Shown here: positions 9,913 to 18,502 of the stretch, piece after piece | Numbering within the stretch: position 1 is the stretch's first letter | Layout: every line of letters starts with the position of its first letter | Assembly (NCBI GenBank): GCA_018970765.1 | Contig: JAGWVT010000007.1 | Span: 1 to 63,265 of the forward strand | DNA length: 63,265 nt | DNA from: Actinomycetales bacterium | GTDB taxonomy: Bacteria > Actinomycetota > Actinomycetes > S36-B12 | Direction: 5' to 3' | The notes under the pieces: generated by a model | What the model was told of the DNA's origin: nothing | Databases searched by the model: none | The model's input: the letters and a program-made list of their open reading frames with translations, nothing else | Translations under genes and position numbers: made by a program

Positions 9913-12089
9913 GCGGCAGGTTCCTCATTCGTGGAGTTGTCGACGGGCTCAACGCTGTCTGCCCCACCCTCGACTCCGGACCACTTACCGGTGGGTGCCA
10001 CTGGCGTGCCATCGGGTCGAACCTCCGGTAGTCGGCGCATCGGCTGCCCGCCAATCAACACACTGTCCTGCGGATTCACCGTGCCACCTTTCACGCCGAA
10101 GAGCGCATCGAAGATGGTGCGCACGCTTGGCCCCGAGGTGCGACCTCCGGTACCGCCTTGTGTCACCATCATCACCACGGCGTACCTGGGCCGGTTGGCC
10201 GGCGCATATGCCGCGAACCATGATGTCGACACCTTGCCGCCCGAGACCTGCGCAGAACCGGTTTTGGAGGCGACCGGGATTTGATCCAGTGGGAACCCTT
10301 CGAAAGCGAACTTGCCCGACCCATCGCGCGTGACTGCCTGCAGTGAATCCTGCAGGAAGTTCATCGTGGAGGCCGGAACGTCAACCTTGGATAGCACCTC
10401 CGGCTCGCGACGCTCGATGATCTGACCGTCCGCACCGACCACCGCCTTGACGACCTGCGGCTTATAGACCGTTCCCCCATTGGCAATAGCCGCGTAGACC
10501 ATCGCCATCTGCAAGGGGGTCACTGCGGTGTCACCTTGGCCGATCGCTGCGTTGAGGGCATCGCCTTCGCGCCAGCGAAAACCGTCCGCGCAGTTCTCCT
10601 TGTCGAGCGCTGTGAAGAAGTCCGCAAGTTCCGGATCTGTCTTACGCGTATCCGGATAGCCGGCCACCGCGTTCGCGCACCAGGAGTCGCGCTTGTCCTC
10701 CCAGTTCTTCAGCTTGAAGGCTCGACTGGCGATACGCCCACCCGCTTCGTTCGGCAGATCGACGCCAGTCTTGGCACCCAGACCGAACATTGCGGCAGTC
10801 TCGGCAATCGGATCCGGTGAGTCTTTGTTCGCGTCGTTCCCTCCGGCATCGGTCCACATCTTGTCGGCGATGCCATAGAACACCGTGTTGCAGGACACTT
10901 CGAGAGCACGTCGCAGTGAGATCAGGCCGTAGCCTGCGGACTCGAAGTTGCGGAACACCTGGCTGCCGAGCTTCAACTGCGTCGGGCATCGGTACTGCCC
11001 ATAAAGGTTGAACCCTTCGCGACCAGCCGCGGCGGTGCTGATGACCTTATACGTGGAGCCCGGTGCGAAAAGACCCTGCACGGCGTAGGACGACAGCGCC
11101 TTATCGTCCATCAGTTGCTTGAACTGCTTGGAGGAAACGCCGCCGACCCAGATTTCCGGGTCATAGGAAGGGTAACTCGCCATCGCAAGGATTCGGCCGG
11201 TGCGCACATCCAAGACGACAGCGGCACCTGTGTCCCCGGGGTAGCCCTGCGCCTGAGCGCGCTGCACGGCAGCCAACAGAGACTCTTCCACAACGCGCTG
11301 AAGGCGGGCATCGATGCTGGTGATCAGGTAACTGCCCGGAACGGCCGGTCGCTGGTCAAGGGTTGCCGTGACCCGACCCATGGTGTCGACTTCTAGCGTG
11401 GTGACCAGCGGCTTTCCGCGCAGGACGTCGTCATAGGTGGACTCCAGGCCTGATCGGCCAACCACGTCGGTGCGCCGTAGGCGGTCGAAGGATTCCGTAT
11501 CACCCTGTGCCGTCAACTGCTCCTCGGTCACCGGACCCAGATACCCCAGCAGGTGCGCAGCGTTCATAGCGAACGGTGCGGGGTAGGTGCGGATGGCCTC
11601 CAGGCGCGCGGCCACACCGGGGAATTCGGTCCGGTTCTCCATGATGAACAAGGCCTTGTCCTCGGTGATGTCACGCAGCACCGGTATGGGTTGGTACGGC
11701 GAGCCGTTCCAGCAAATCGGCGGTGGCTTAGCGCCTTCCGTACCGCAGGTCTTGAGGCGGTCGCTGATCTGCTCGGCGGGCACACTCAGTTCCTTGGCTA
11801 ACCGTTCGATGACGGCTGCCCCTCGGTCGGGCTCACGCTGCAGGATCGCGCGGTCGACAGTGACGACCAGGGCAGTCCGATTGGAGACGATGGGGCGGCC
11901 GGCCTGATCCAAGATCAACCCGCGTACTGCTGGACTTGCGACCTCCCGCAGGGTGTTACTGGCAGCTGCAGCCCGGTACATGTCCCCGGAGAGCATCTGC
12001 AGGAAGTACAGCCGCGCCAACAGGGTCGCCAGTAACGAGAAGATCAGCACCCCGAGGATGATGACTCGCAGGTTTGACCGTTGACTCAC
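9909..12089 (-). CDS. mrdA: Class B penicillin-binding protein 2 (elongasome transpeptidase)
   Basis: Transpeptidase that cross-links peptidoglycan with RodA. One N-terminal membrane anchor (VIILGVLIFSLLATLLARLY) is followed by the PBP dimerisation domain and a transpeptidase domain carrying the active-site Ser345 in GSTYKVIS, SCN at about residue 396 and KTGSAQ near 608. The C-terminus is a short acidic/proline tail. The 726-residue length fits actinobacterial PBP2. It overlaps rodA by four bases and is followed upstream by a 111-base gap to mreD, in which I see no gene. Confidence 0.95.
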   Translation of the reverse strand: MSQRSNLRVIILGVLIFSLLATLLARLYFLQMLSGDMYRAAAASNTLREVASPAVRGLILDQAGRPIVSNRTALVVTVDRAILQREPDRGAAVIERLAKELSVPAEQISDRLKTCGTEGAKPPPICWNGSPYQPIPVLRDITEDKALFIMENRTEFPGVAARLEAIRTYPAPFAMNAAHLLGYLGPVTEEQLTAQGDTESFDRLRRTDVVGRSGLESTYDDVLRGKPLVTTLEVDTMGRVTATLDQRPAVPGSYLITSIDARLQRVVEESLLAAVQRAQAQGYPGDTGAAVVLDVRTGRILAMASYPSYDPEIWVGGVSSKQFKQLMDDKALSSYAVQGLFAPGSTYKVISTAAAGREGFNLYGQYRCPTQLKLGSQVFRNFESAGYGLISLRRALEVSCNTVFYGIADKMWTDAGGNDANKDSPDPIAETAAMFGLGAKTGVDLPNEAGGRIASRAFKLKNWEDKRDSWCANAVAGYPDTRKTDPELADFFTALDKENCADGFRWREGDALNAAIGQGDTAVTPLQMAMVYAAIANGGTVYKPQVVKAVVGADGQIIERREPEVLSKVDVPASTMNFLQDSLQAVTRDGSGKFAFEGFPLDQIPVASKTGSAQVSGGKVSTSWFAAYAPANRPRYAVVMMVTQGGTGGRTSGPSVRTIFDALFGVKGGTVNPQDSVLIGGQPMRRLPEVRPDGTPVAPTGKWSGVEGGADSVEPVDNSTNEEPAA

Positions 12090-12200
12090 GCGGCGGGTAC
12101 CCCTTCTGCTCTACAGCATGTTTTACAGCCGACTGACCGGATCCAGCCTCTACGGTACGACGGAAGTCGAAGGCGGCCAGTTCCCCACCACTGCCGTTGG

Positions 12201-12710
12201 CTATCCCACTGCTTCGGGAGTGAGTCGACGGGCTGCCCAGCCCATTAACGCGAGGAGAATCGGCGCCAGCAGTACGGAATACAGCACCCCGGCGACGGTC
12301 ACCCCGGCGAGTTGGTCCCAGGAAACCCGGGAACTGCCCAGGATCGACTCAAGGGCTGCCGTCACGAAGGTCAGCGCGGCGGAACTGCCTGCCATCACCG
12401 AGATGATGATGACGAGGGTCCGGTCGCGGGCATCGGTGTAGGCGCCGGCCACGAACCCCACCACGACCAGGATCAGGGCACTGACGCCCACGGGGCCGTT
12501 GCCAGGCGGGGCGATGTCCATCAGTAGCCCGGCGGAGAACCCAGTCACCGCACCCGGGATTCGACCGTAGAGCATCGCGAGAACCACCACCAGGACCGGC
12601 AGGAGTTCCGGGGTCGTGCCCGGGAAGGGAATGCGATTCAGCAGGGTGGTCTGAATGAGGACCGCCAGGAAGAGCACCGTGGCAATGAGCAGGACCTGAC
12701 GAGTACGCAT
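12201..12710 (-). CDS. mreD: Rod shape-determining protein MreD
   Basis: Small polytopic membrane protein of the elongasome. The 169 residues contain about five hydrophobic helices, starting with VLLIATVLFLAVLIQTTLL, and the family-type segment AGLLMDIAPPGNGPVGVSAL. It begins 5 bases after the mreC stop, consistent with an mreB-mreC-mreD operon. Confidence 0.92.
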   Translation of the reverse strand: MRTRQVLLIATVLFLAVLIQTTLLNRIPFPGTTPELLPVLVVVLAMLYGRIPGAVTGFSAGLLMDIAPPGNGPVGVSALILVVVGFVAGAYTDARDRTLVIIISVMAGSSAALTFVTAALESILGSSRVSWDQLAGVTVAGVLYSVLLAPILLALMGWAARRLTPEAVG

Positions 12711-12715
12711 GGTGG

Positions 12716-13786
12716 TCAGGGATTCTGATTCCGCGTGGGTTCGCCGCTTGGTTCCCCGTCCGACGCGGCCCCACCCGTCGTTGAACCCGCCGAACCGACA
12801 TTCGGCTCAGCACTGGGTGCCGGCGTGGCTGGCTGCTCCATATCCGGTTGTGCGCCCGAACCCTGCGTGCCGCCGTCCGCATTGCCACCCGGCGGCTGCG
12901 TGGGAGCGACCGTCGTGCCGTCCAGTTCCGGAATCGCCGGCAGCACTGAGTCGCGTGGATCGGTACGCGGGGGCCGGACAACAACGCCCACGATGGTGAG
13001 CGCCGACACATTGACGAACGGACGGACCGTGGCCACGCGCGCGAGCTGACCAGCCGTACCACTCACGTCGACCACCGTGCCGATCGGGATGCCTGGCGCG
13101 TAGGGCCGACCGCCTTTAGAGCCGAAGGTGACGAGGACATCGCCAACATCGAGCGGGGCAAGTGGATCTAACAGTTGCAGGTCGAGTGAATCCTGCCGTC
13201 CAGTTCCGGACAGGATGCCAATCTCTTCGGTGCCGGCCACCCGCACACCGACGGAGGCCGATGCGTCCGTGAGCAGCACCACGGTGGCCGTGCTCCGAGT
13301 TGCTTCAAGCACGCGTCCGACCAGGCCGCGGTCATTAATGACCGTCATATTCGTCTCGATGCCGTCCCCTCGGCCGGCGTCGATCGTTACTGTCCAAGCA
13401 AAGTCGCGCCGCGGCCCGATCGCTATGACTTCAGCCGGGATGATCCGATAGCGCCCCACGCCGGCCACTTTGAGCACACCGTCGAGGGCATCGGCGCGCG
13501 CGCGATCTTCTTTCGATCGGTTCACCTGATCAAGCAACTCGGCATTCTGCGCCTCAAGTGCGCTGATGCGCTCGCGTTGATCAGTCCAAGTTCCCCACCA
13601 TTCGACTGCTCCGACGAATGGGGCCGCCACGCGCGCGGCACCCAGTTGACCCAAGCCGATCACACTGGCAGCCGCAGTACGTACCGTGGCGAATGGCCCA
13701 CGACCACCGCGCAGATCAAGGATCACCAGGGTCAGCGATGCCACGATGAGCAGGCCGAGGATGATTCGGGCTCGCCTAGAGATCAC
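12716..13786 (-). CDS. mreC: Cell shape-determining protein MreC
   Basis: Bitopic membrane protein that scaffolds the elongasome on the outer face of the membrane. The 356 residues show an N-terminal helix (IILGLLIVASLTLVILDL), a coiled-coil around RERISALEAQNAELLDQVNR, then the double beta-barrel core (RDFAWTVTIDAGRGDGI, NDRGLVGRVLE). The tail of about 80 residues is Pro/Gly/Ala/Thr-rich and probably disordered. It lies 30 bases downstream of mreB. Confidence 0.94.
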   Translation of the reverse strand: MISRRARIILGLLIVASLTLVILDLRGGRGPFATVRTAAASVIGLGQLGAARVAAPFVGAVEWWGTWTDQRERISALEAQNAELLDQVNRSKEDRARADALDGVLKVAGVGRYRIIPAEVIAIGPRRDFAWTVTIDAGRGDGIETNMTVINDRGLVGRVLEATRSTATVVLLTDASASVGVRVAGTEEIGILSGTGRQDSLDLQLLDPLAPLDVGDVLVTFGSKGGRPYAPGIPIGTVVDVSGTAGQLARVATVRPFVNVSALTIVGVVVRPPRTDPRDSVLPAIPELDGTTVAPTQPPGGNADGGTQGSGAQPDMEQPATPAPSAEPNVGSAGSTTGGAASDGEPSGEPTRNQNP

Positions 13787-13816
13787 GGCGTCGCACTCCG
13801 CGAACGCATAGCGCGA

Positions 13817-14860
13817 TTAACGCCGTGGCTCGGCGATCAACACCTGAGACAGGGCTTCGAACTCCTCGACACACTTGCCGGAGCCGAGCACGACGCAGTC
13901 CAAGGGACGCTCCGCAATCACGATCGGCATACCGGTCTCGTGACGCAGTCGCTCGTCGAAGCCACGAAGCAGCGCACCGCCGCCGGTGAGGACTAGGCCA
14001 CGATCCATGATGTCGCCGGCCAGCTCCGGCGGCGTTCGATCCAAGGTCGCTTTGATGGCATCAATGATGGCGTTCACCGGCTCGTCAATCGCGCGGCGGA
14101 TCTCCTCCGCAGAGACCACGATCGTGCGCGGCAATCCGGTGACCAGGTCGCGGCCACGAATCTCTGCATGCGGCTCGTCAGGAGTCGGAAACGCTGAGCC
14201 GATTGCGATCTTGATCTCTTCAGCGGTGCGCTCGCCCAACAGCAGGGAGTATTCCTTTTTCATGTACGAAATGATCGCGTTGTCGAGTTCGTCACCACCG
14301 ACACGCACCGACAGGCTCGTCACGATCCCACCCAGTGAGATGACCGCGACCTCTGAGGTGCCGCCCCCGATGTCGCAGATCATGTTCCCGTAGGGCTCAT
14401 GGATCGGCAGGTTCGCACCGATAGCCGCGGCCATCGGCTCTTCGATGATGAAGACCTTGCGAGCCCCGGCCGCGTAGCCCGCGTCCTTCACCGCGCGCTG
14501 CTCAACGCCGGTGATGCCGGAGGGCACACAGATGACTAGGCGAGGCTTGGCCAGGTGGCGACGACGATGAACCTTCTGGATGAAGTAGCGCAGCATGCGC
14601 TCAGTCGTATCGAAGTCGGCGATAACACCGTCCTTGAGCGGACGAATCGCCACGATGTTGCCGGGTGTCCGACCGATCATCCGCTTGGCCTCAGACCCAA
14701 CGGCAAGAATGCCGCCGGTTGAGTTATTGATGGCCACCACGGAGGGTTCGTTCAAGATGACTCCGCGTCCACGGACGTAGACCAGCGTGTTGGCCGTCCC
14801 CAAGTCCACGGCCATATCCCGGCCCACGAGGGCCGAGGAGCCGGTCAGGGCCAGGGCCAT
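13817..14860 (-). CDS. mreB: Rod shape-determining protein MreB
   Basis: Bacterial actin homologue that orients cell-wall elongation. The 347-residue protein has the nucleotide-binding phosphate-1 loop [14 protein letters not shown], the MreB-typical NEPSVVAI, the phosphate-2 motif [16 protein letters not shown] and the adenosine motif TGGGALLRG. Length and sequence are full family length with no interruption. First gene of the mreBCD-mrdA-rodA cluster. Confidence 0.97.
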   Translation of the reverse strand: MALALTGSSALVGRDMAVDLGTANTLVYVRGRGVILNEPSVVAINNSTGGILAVGSEAKRMIGRTPGNIVAIRPLKDGVIADFDTTERMLRYFIQKVHRRRHLAKPRLVICVPSGITGVEQRAVKDAGYAAGARKVFIIEEPMAAAIGANLPIHEPYGNMICDIGGGTSEVAVISLGGIVTSLSVRVGGDELDNAIISYMKKEYSLLLGERTAEEIKIAIGSAFPTPDEPHAEIRGRDLVTGLPRTIVVSAEEIRRAIDEPVNAIIDAIKATLDRTPPELAGDIMDRGLVLTGGGALLRGFDERLRHETGMPIVIAERPLDCVVLGSGKCVEEFEALSQVLIAEPRR

Positions 14861-14928
14861 CAGACTCCCTACGGTGAGACAACTGTGACGATTGAGGCTA
14901 GTGAGACGAGCCGCGCTCTCCCCTTATC

Positions 14929-16296
14929 CTACGCGGTCTCCTCCACACGGGCCGCGCGCCCAACCTCCAGCGCCCGCAACCGTGCATCAAGCCGCGCCAT
15001 GGTGGGCTCGTCAGGGCCTGGAGCCCCGGGCGCGGGCAGTTGGAAGGCGGCGGTCACCACAGCGCCCAGGTCAGCCCGGTAGTCATGACCCAAACTCTGG
15101 AAGTCGCCGGGCTTGACATTGGTCGCGAACAGGGTGTCGACCAGGGTTTGCAGGTAGGTCAGCCCTGGCCGAAACCGCATCTGGGCCGGAACATTGCGAC
15201 CCCGGTGCCCATCTCGGGGTAGCCAGTCCGGACGAGTCCACAACAGTTCGGGGCGGAAGCGGACAACGGGGTCACCATCGTGCTGCAGGAACCAGACACG
15301 GAAGTCCCCACGGTTTGCTGGCAGGTCCGCCGGGGAATCCAGGACGACACCCTGCGCACCGCAATTGCTACGGAACTCATCGGCCTGGGCTCCACCAGGG
15401 GTTCCTACCCACAGGGCCCGATCAATACCCCAGTTGTCCAAGTCGGCGATGCCGTTGGCCAAGGCCACCTGCTGCACCTTGGCGCCCAAGCTCTCGCCAT
15501 AGGCCAGAATCCGGGTGGTTGATCCCAGGCGGTCGCGTTCTGCAGCGATGGCGGCGAACAACAGCTCCTGCGTCTGCGCGGCAACTGGCACCGCCCGCAG
15601 TGACAGAAAACTTGGGAGCAATCCGTACCCCACGGCCACCGACGCACAATCGCCTGCGGTCAACAGTTCGAGTACATCGGCCGGCGTGCTGTTGGCGTAA
15701 CCGGTACCGGCCGGCGCCTGCACGAGCAGTGTCGATCGTTCGAAAGCCCCAAGCCGACGCAACTCCGCGACGGCCACTCCTACGCGCTGCTCAACGGTGG
15801 GTGCGGCGAGTTCACTGACGAACACTCGAATCGGCTCACGTTTTTGCACATCGGCCTGCTGCACATCGGCCTGTTGCACCGCGGCGCCAAGTACCGCCGC
15901 CACATCAGCTGGTTCGGTCGCCCAGTGCACGAATCTGGCACCCTCGCGGCCAAGATCAGACACCTGCTGCAAAGAGTTGGGGCCGGCACTGACCAGCGAT
16001 GCCGACGGCTGGTTGGCTAGGGCAACATCCAGCGCTGCACTTGATTCGATCAGTCGGGTGAGCAGTCGCTGGCGAGCCACCCATCCGCCGGCAAACATCC
16101 CAGCAAGCGCACCTGCGGCCGCGATGGTGCCGGCAAGCAGGCGCCCGCTGTCATCAGTGCGTGCCTGCTCGTCTTCGGTAGCGTCAGACCCGGCAACCAG
16201 GTTGGAGACCACGGCCGCTGCACCTGCGCTCAATAGTCCGGCCGTCGCGCCAACGGCAATCGGGAATATCCGTCGGACGTTTGCCGGCCAGGGCAC
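14929..16296 (-). CDS. Membrane-anchored alpha/beta-hydrolase-fold protein (Abhydrolase_9 type)
   Basis: A protein of 455 or more residues with hydrophobic N-terminal helices and a C-terminal alpha/beta-hydrolase domain. The nucleophile elbow is ILAYGESLGAKV (Ser in GESLG), followed by WVGTPGG and an HDGDPVVRFRPELLW segment with the probable acid residue and a late SLGHDYRADL His. This matches the two-part actinobacterial family Abhydrolase_9_N plus catalytic domain from memory; its substrate is unknown. The GTG at 16296 is the first ordinary start. The frame remains open for 30 more codons that encode another hydrophobic helix and GPTLV, the counterpart of the family's conserved TPSLLPR. A CTG at 16386 overlapping the ndk stop may therefore be the true start. 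Confidence 0.75.
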   Translation of the reverse strand: MPWPANVRRIFPIAVGATAGLLSAGAAAVVSNLVAGSDATEDEQARTDDSGRLLAGTIAAAGALAGMFAGGWVARQRLLTRLIESSAALDVALANQPSASLVSAGPNSLQQVSDLGREGARFVHWATEPADVAAVLGAAVQQADVQQADVQKREPIRVFVSELAAPTVEQRVGVAVAELRRLGAFERSTLLVQAPAGTGYANSTPADVLELLTAGDCASVAVGYGLLPSFLSLRAVPVAAQTQELLFAAIAAERDRLGSTTRILAYGESLGAKVQQVALANGIADLDNWGIDRALWVGTPGGAQADEFRSNCGAQGVVLDSPADLPANRGDFRVWFLQHDGDPVVRFRPELLWTRPDWLPRDGHRGRNVPAQMRFRPGLTYLQTLVDTLFATNVKPGDFQSLGHDYRADLGAVVTAAFQLPAPGAPGPDEPTMARLDARLRALEVGRAARVEETA

Positions 16297-16382
16297 CAGG
16301 GTGGGACCGCTAGCAGCCCGCCACGTTGCCAGGCCCGCCGCGGCACCAATAACCAGCGCTGGCAGACCTCGGCTTAGCCGGC

Positions 16383-16799
16383 TCAGGCGCCCGCCAGTGC
16401 GGGGAAGAACAGTGCGATCTCACGAGCTGCCGATTCCGGCGAGTCAGACCCGTGCGTGACGTTGGTCTGCGTCGAGGTCGCCAGGTCACCGCGAATCGTG
16501 CCGGGGGCCGCGTTCACCGGATTGGTAGCGCCCATCATCGTCCGCCAGGCGCCGATGACGCCCTCGCCCTCGATGACCGCGGCAACCAGGGGTCCACCGG
16601 TGATGAATGCCACCAGCTCACCGAAGAATGGCTTGTCGCGGTGTTCGCCGTAATGCTGGCCGGCGACCTCAGCGGTGATCGTGCGCATGTCCATCGCAAC
16701 GATGCGATAACCACGTCTTTCGATTCGTGCGAGTACCTCGCCGACGAGGCCGCGCTCGACGCCGTCGGGCTTGATAAGAACGAGAGTCTGCTCAGTCAC
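16383..16799 (-). CDS. ndk: Nucleoside diphosphate kinase
   Basis: Transfers the gamma-phosphate between nucleoside di- and triphosphates through a phosphohistidine. The 138 residues start [19 protein letters not shown] and contain the active-site segment [16 protein letters not shown] with the catalytic His. Full family length. The GTG at 16799 is chosen because the longer open frame upstream overlaps the DUF4233 gene and has no similarity. It follows the DUF4233 gene by 11 bases. Confidence 0.97.
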   Translation of the reverse strand: MTEQTLVLIKPDGVERGLVGEVLARIERRGYRIVAMDMRTITAEVAGQHYGEHRDKPFFGELVAFITGGPLVAAVIEGEGVIGAWRTMMGATNPVNAAPGTIRGDLATSTQTNVTHGSDSPESAAREIALFFPALAGA

Positions 16800-16810
16800 A
16801 AAACGAGAGC

Positions 16811-17128
16811 CTACTGGGCAGACTCCACACGCCGTCCCAGCCGCAGCGCGACGAACCACAGCACCGCAAAGATGCCGCCCACGATGAACATCATCGGTAC
16901 GACGAAGCCGCAGGCCAGGACCAGTACCTGGGCCGCCCAGCCCAGCCAGATTCCCCGCGGGCCTCGACGCAACGCGCCGATGGCAACGATCAGGACGAGC
17001 ATGATCGCGACTGCGCCGATGATGGCGGTCCGGGTATCCGGTAGTGAGCCATTCGTCGCAGCGATCGGCACAGCTAAAACCATGACGATGATTTCCATCG
17101 CCAGCACCGCCGTGCCGAGCACCTTCAT
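16811..17128 (-). CDS. DUF4233 small membrane protein
   Basis: The 105-residue protein has four hydrophobic segments ([66 protein letters not shown]). It matches DUF4233, a family found directly behind folC in actinobacteria. Function unknown. Its start overlaps the folC stop by four bases (17125-17128), so translation is probably coupled. Confidence 0.88.
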   Translation of the reverse strand: MKVLGTAVLAMEIIVMVLAVPIAATNGSLPDTRTAIIGAVAIMLVLIVAIGALRRGPRGIWLGWAAQVLVLACGFVVPMMFIVGGIFAVLWFVALRLGRRVESAQ

Positions 17129-18489
17129 CGCAACTGCCCTCCACCCGCTACCAGGGCCGCTCGCACCTGTCCGACCAGCACGATCGATCCAGTAACCAGC
17201 ACCCCAGCATCACCCCATTGGCCACTGTCCGCCAGTTCGATCCCCGCGGCCAAGGCCGCATCGGCGGTGTCGAATGCCCCGACGACGCGATCTGCGCCGA
17301 ATATCTCCAGAGCGAGGGCATGCAGGTCTGCCACCGGGAGCGCGCGCGGACTACCGGGTTGGGTGACCACCAGCAACTCGCATGCTGGCTCTAGGGCAAG
17401 CAGCATTTGGCGGGCGTCTTTGTCGCCGAGCACGCCGACCACGCCAATGACCGTGTCGAAGGCGAAGTTCTCCCCCATAGCCGTCGCCAGGGCCTGCATG
17501 CCCTGCGGGTTATGGGCCGCATCCACCAGCACCGTTGGTTCGCTGGCCAGCACCTCAAGACGTCCGGGGGACGTCACCGCGGCGAAGCCCTGGCGCACGC
17601 AGATGGGATCCAGCGCTTCCGAGCCCCCACCGAGGAAAGCTTCGACGGCGGCTAGGGCGGTGGCCGCGTTGGTTGCCTGGTGGCGTCCGAGAAGCGGCAG
17701 GAAGATCTCGTCGACCTCAGCACCCGCCAGACCACGCAGCGTGAGCAGCTGCCCACCCACCGCCTGATCACGGCGCACGACGTCGAACTCCACGCCGAAC
17801 CGTGCCGGCGTCGCACCAACCTGCGCACAACGATCAACCAGCACGGTGGCGGCATCAGGGACCTGATCCCCGAGCACCGCGATGGCGCCGGGCTTGATGA
17901 TGCCCGCCTTCTCCCCCGCGATGAGATCGATGGTGTCACCCAGGTAGTCGCAGTGGTCCAGGCCAATGGGCGTGACCACCGCAACCTGCGCATCGGCCAC
18001 ATTGGTGGCGTCCCAGCGTCCGCCCATGCCGACCTCAATCACAGCGACATCAATAGGTGCATCGGCGAATGCCGCGTATGCCAAAGCGGTGAGCAGTTCA
18101 AAGGTCGACATTGGGATGTCACCAGCGGCAGCTGATTGATCGTCCACCATCTGCACATAGGGCGCGATGTCCTGCCAGGTCTCGACAAATCGTTGCGCGG
18201 TGATCGGTTCACCACTGATGTGAATGCGCTCAGTCGGGTTCACCAAGTGGGGCGAGGTGTACAACCCGGTGCGCAGTCCGAAGGCGCGCAGCAGTGCGTC
18301 GATCATGCGTGCAGTCGAGGTCTTACCGTTCGTCCCGGCAACCTGGATCACCGGGTAGGTGCGCTGCGGTTCGCCGAGCACATCCATCAATGCCTGGATC
18401 CGCGTCAACGACGGCTCAATGCGGTCTTCCGGGGCACGGGCCAGCAACTGCGTCCAGACGGACGCAAGCCCACCCGCCGCCGGATCCAC
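17125..18489 (-). CDS. folC: Folylpolyglutamate synthase / dihydrofolate synthase
   Basis: ATP-dependent Mur-ligase-fold enzyme that adds glutamate to folates. The 454 residues include the P-loop [10 protein letters not shown] (51-60), [28 protein letters not shown] and DAAHNPQGM, all FolC/Mur hallmarks. The start is GTG 18489, with no convincing Shine-Dalgarno sequence. Only 13 bases separate it from the divergent valS start, so the folC message may be leaderless or very short-leadered. Confidence 0.95.
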   Translation of the reverse strand: MDPAAGGLASVWTQLLARAPEDRIEPSLTRIQALMDVLGEPQRTYPVIQVAGTNGKTSTARMIDALLRAFGLRTGLYTSPHLVNPTERIHISGEPITAQRFVETWQDIAPYVQMVDDQSAAAGDIPMSTFELLTALAYAAFADAPIDVAVIEVGMGGRWDATNVADAQVAVVTPIGLDHCDYLGDTIDLIAGEKAGIIKPGAIAVLGDQVPDAATVLVDRCAQVGATPARFGVEFDVVRRDQAVGGQLLTLRGLAGAEVDEIFLPLLGRHQATNAATALAAVEAFLGGGSEALDPICVRQGFAAVTSPGRLEVLASEPTVLVDAAHNPQGMQALATAMGENFAFDTVIGVVGVLGDKDARQMLLALEPACELLVVTQPGSPRALPVADLHALALEIFGADRVVGAFDTADAALAAGIELADSGQWGDAGVLVTGSIVLVGQVRAALVAGGGQLR

Positions 18490-18502
18490 TGCAGGAGTCT
18501 AG

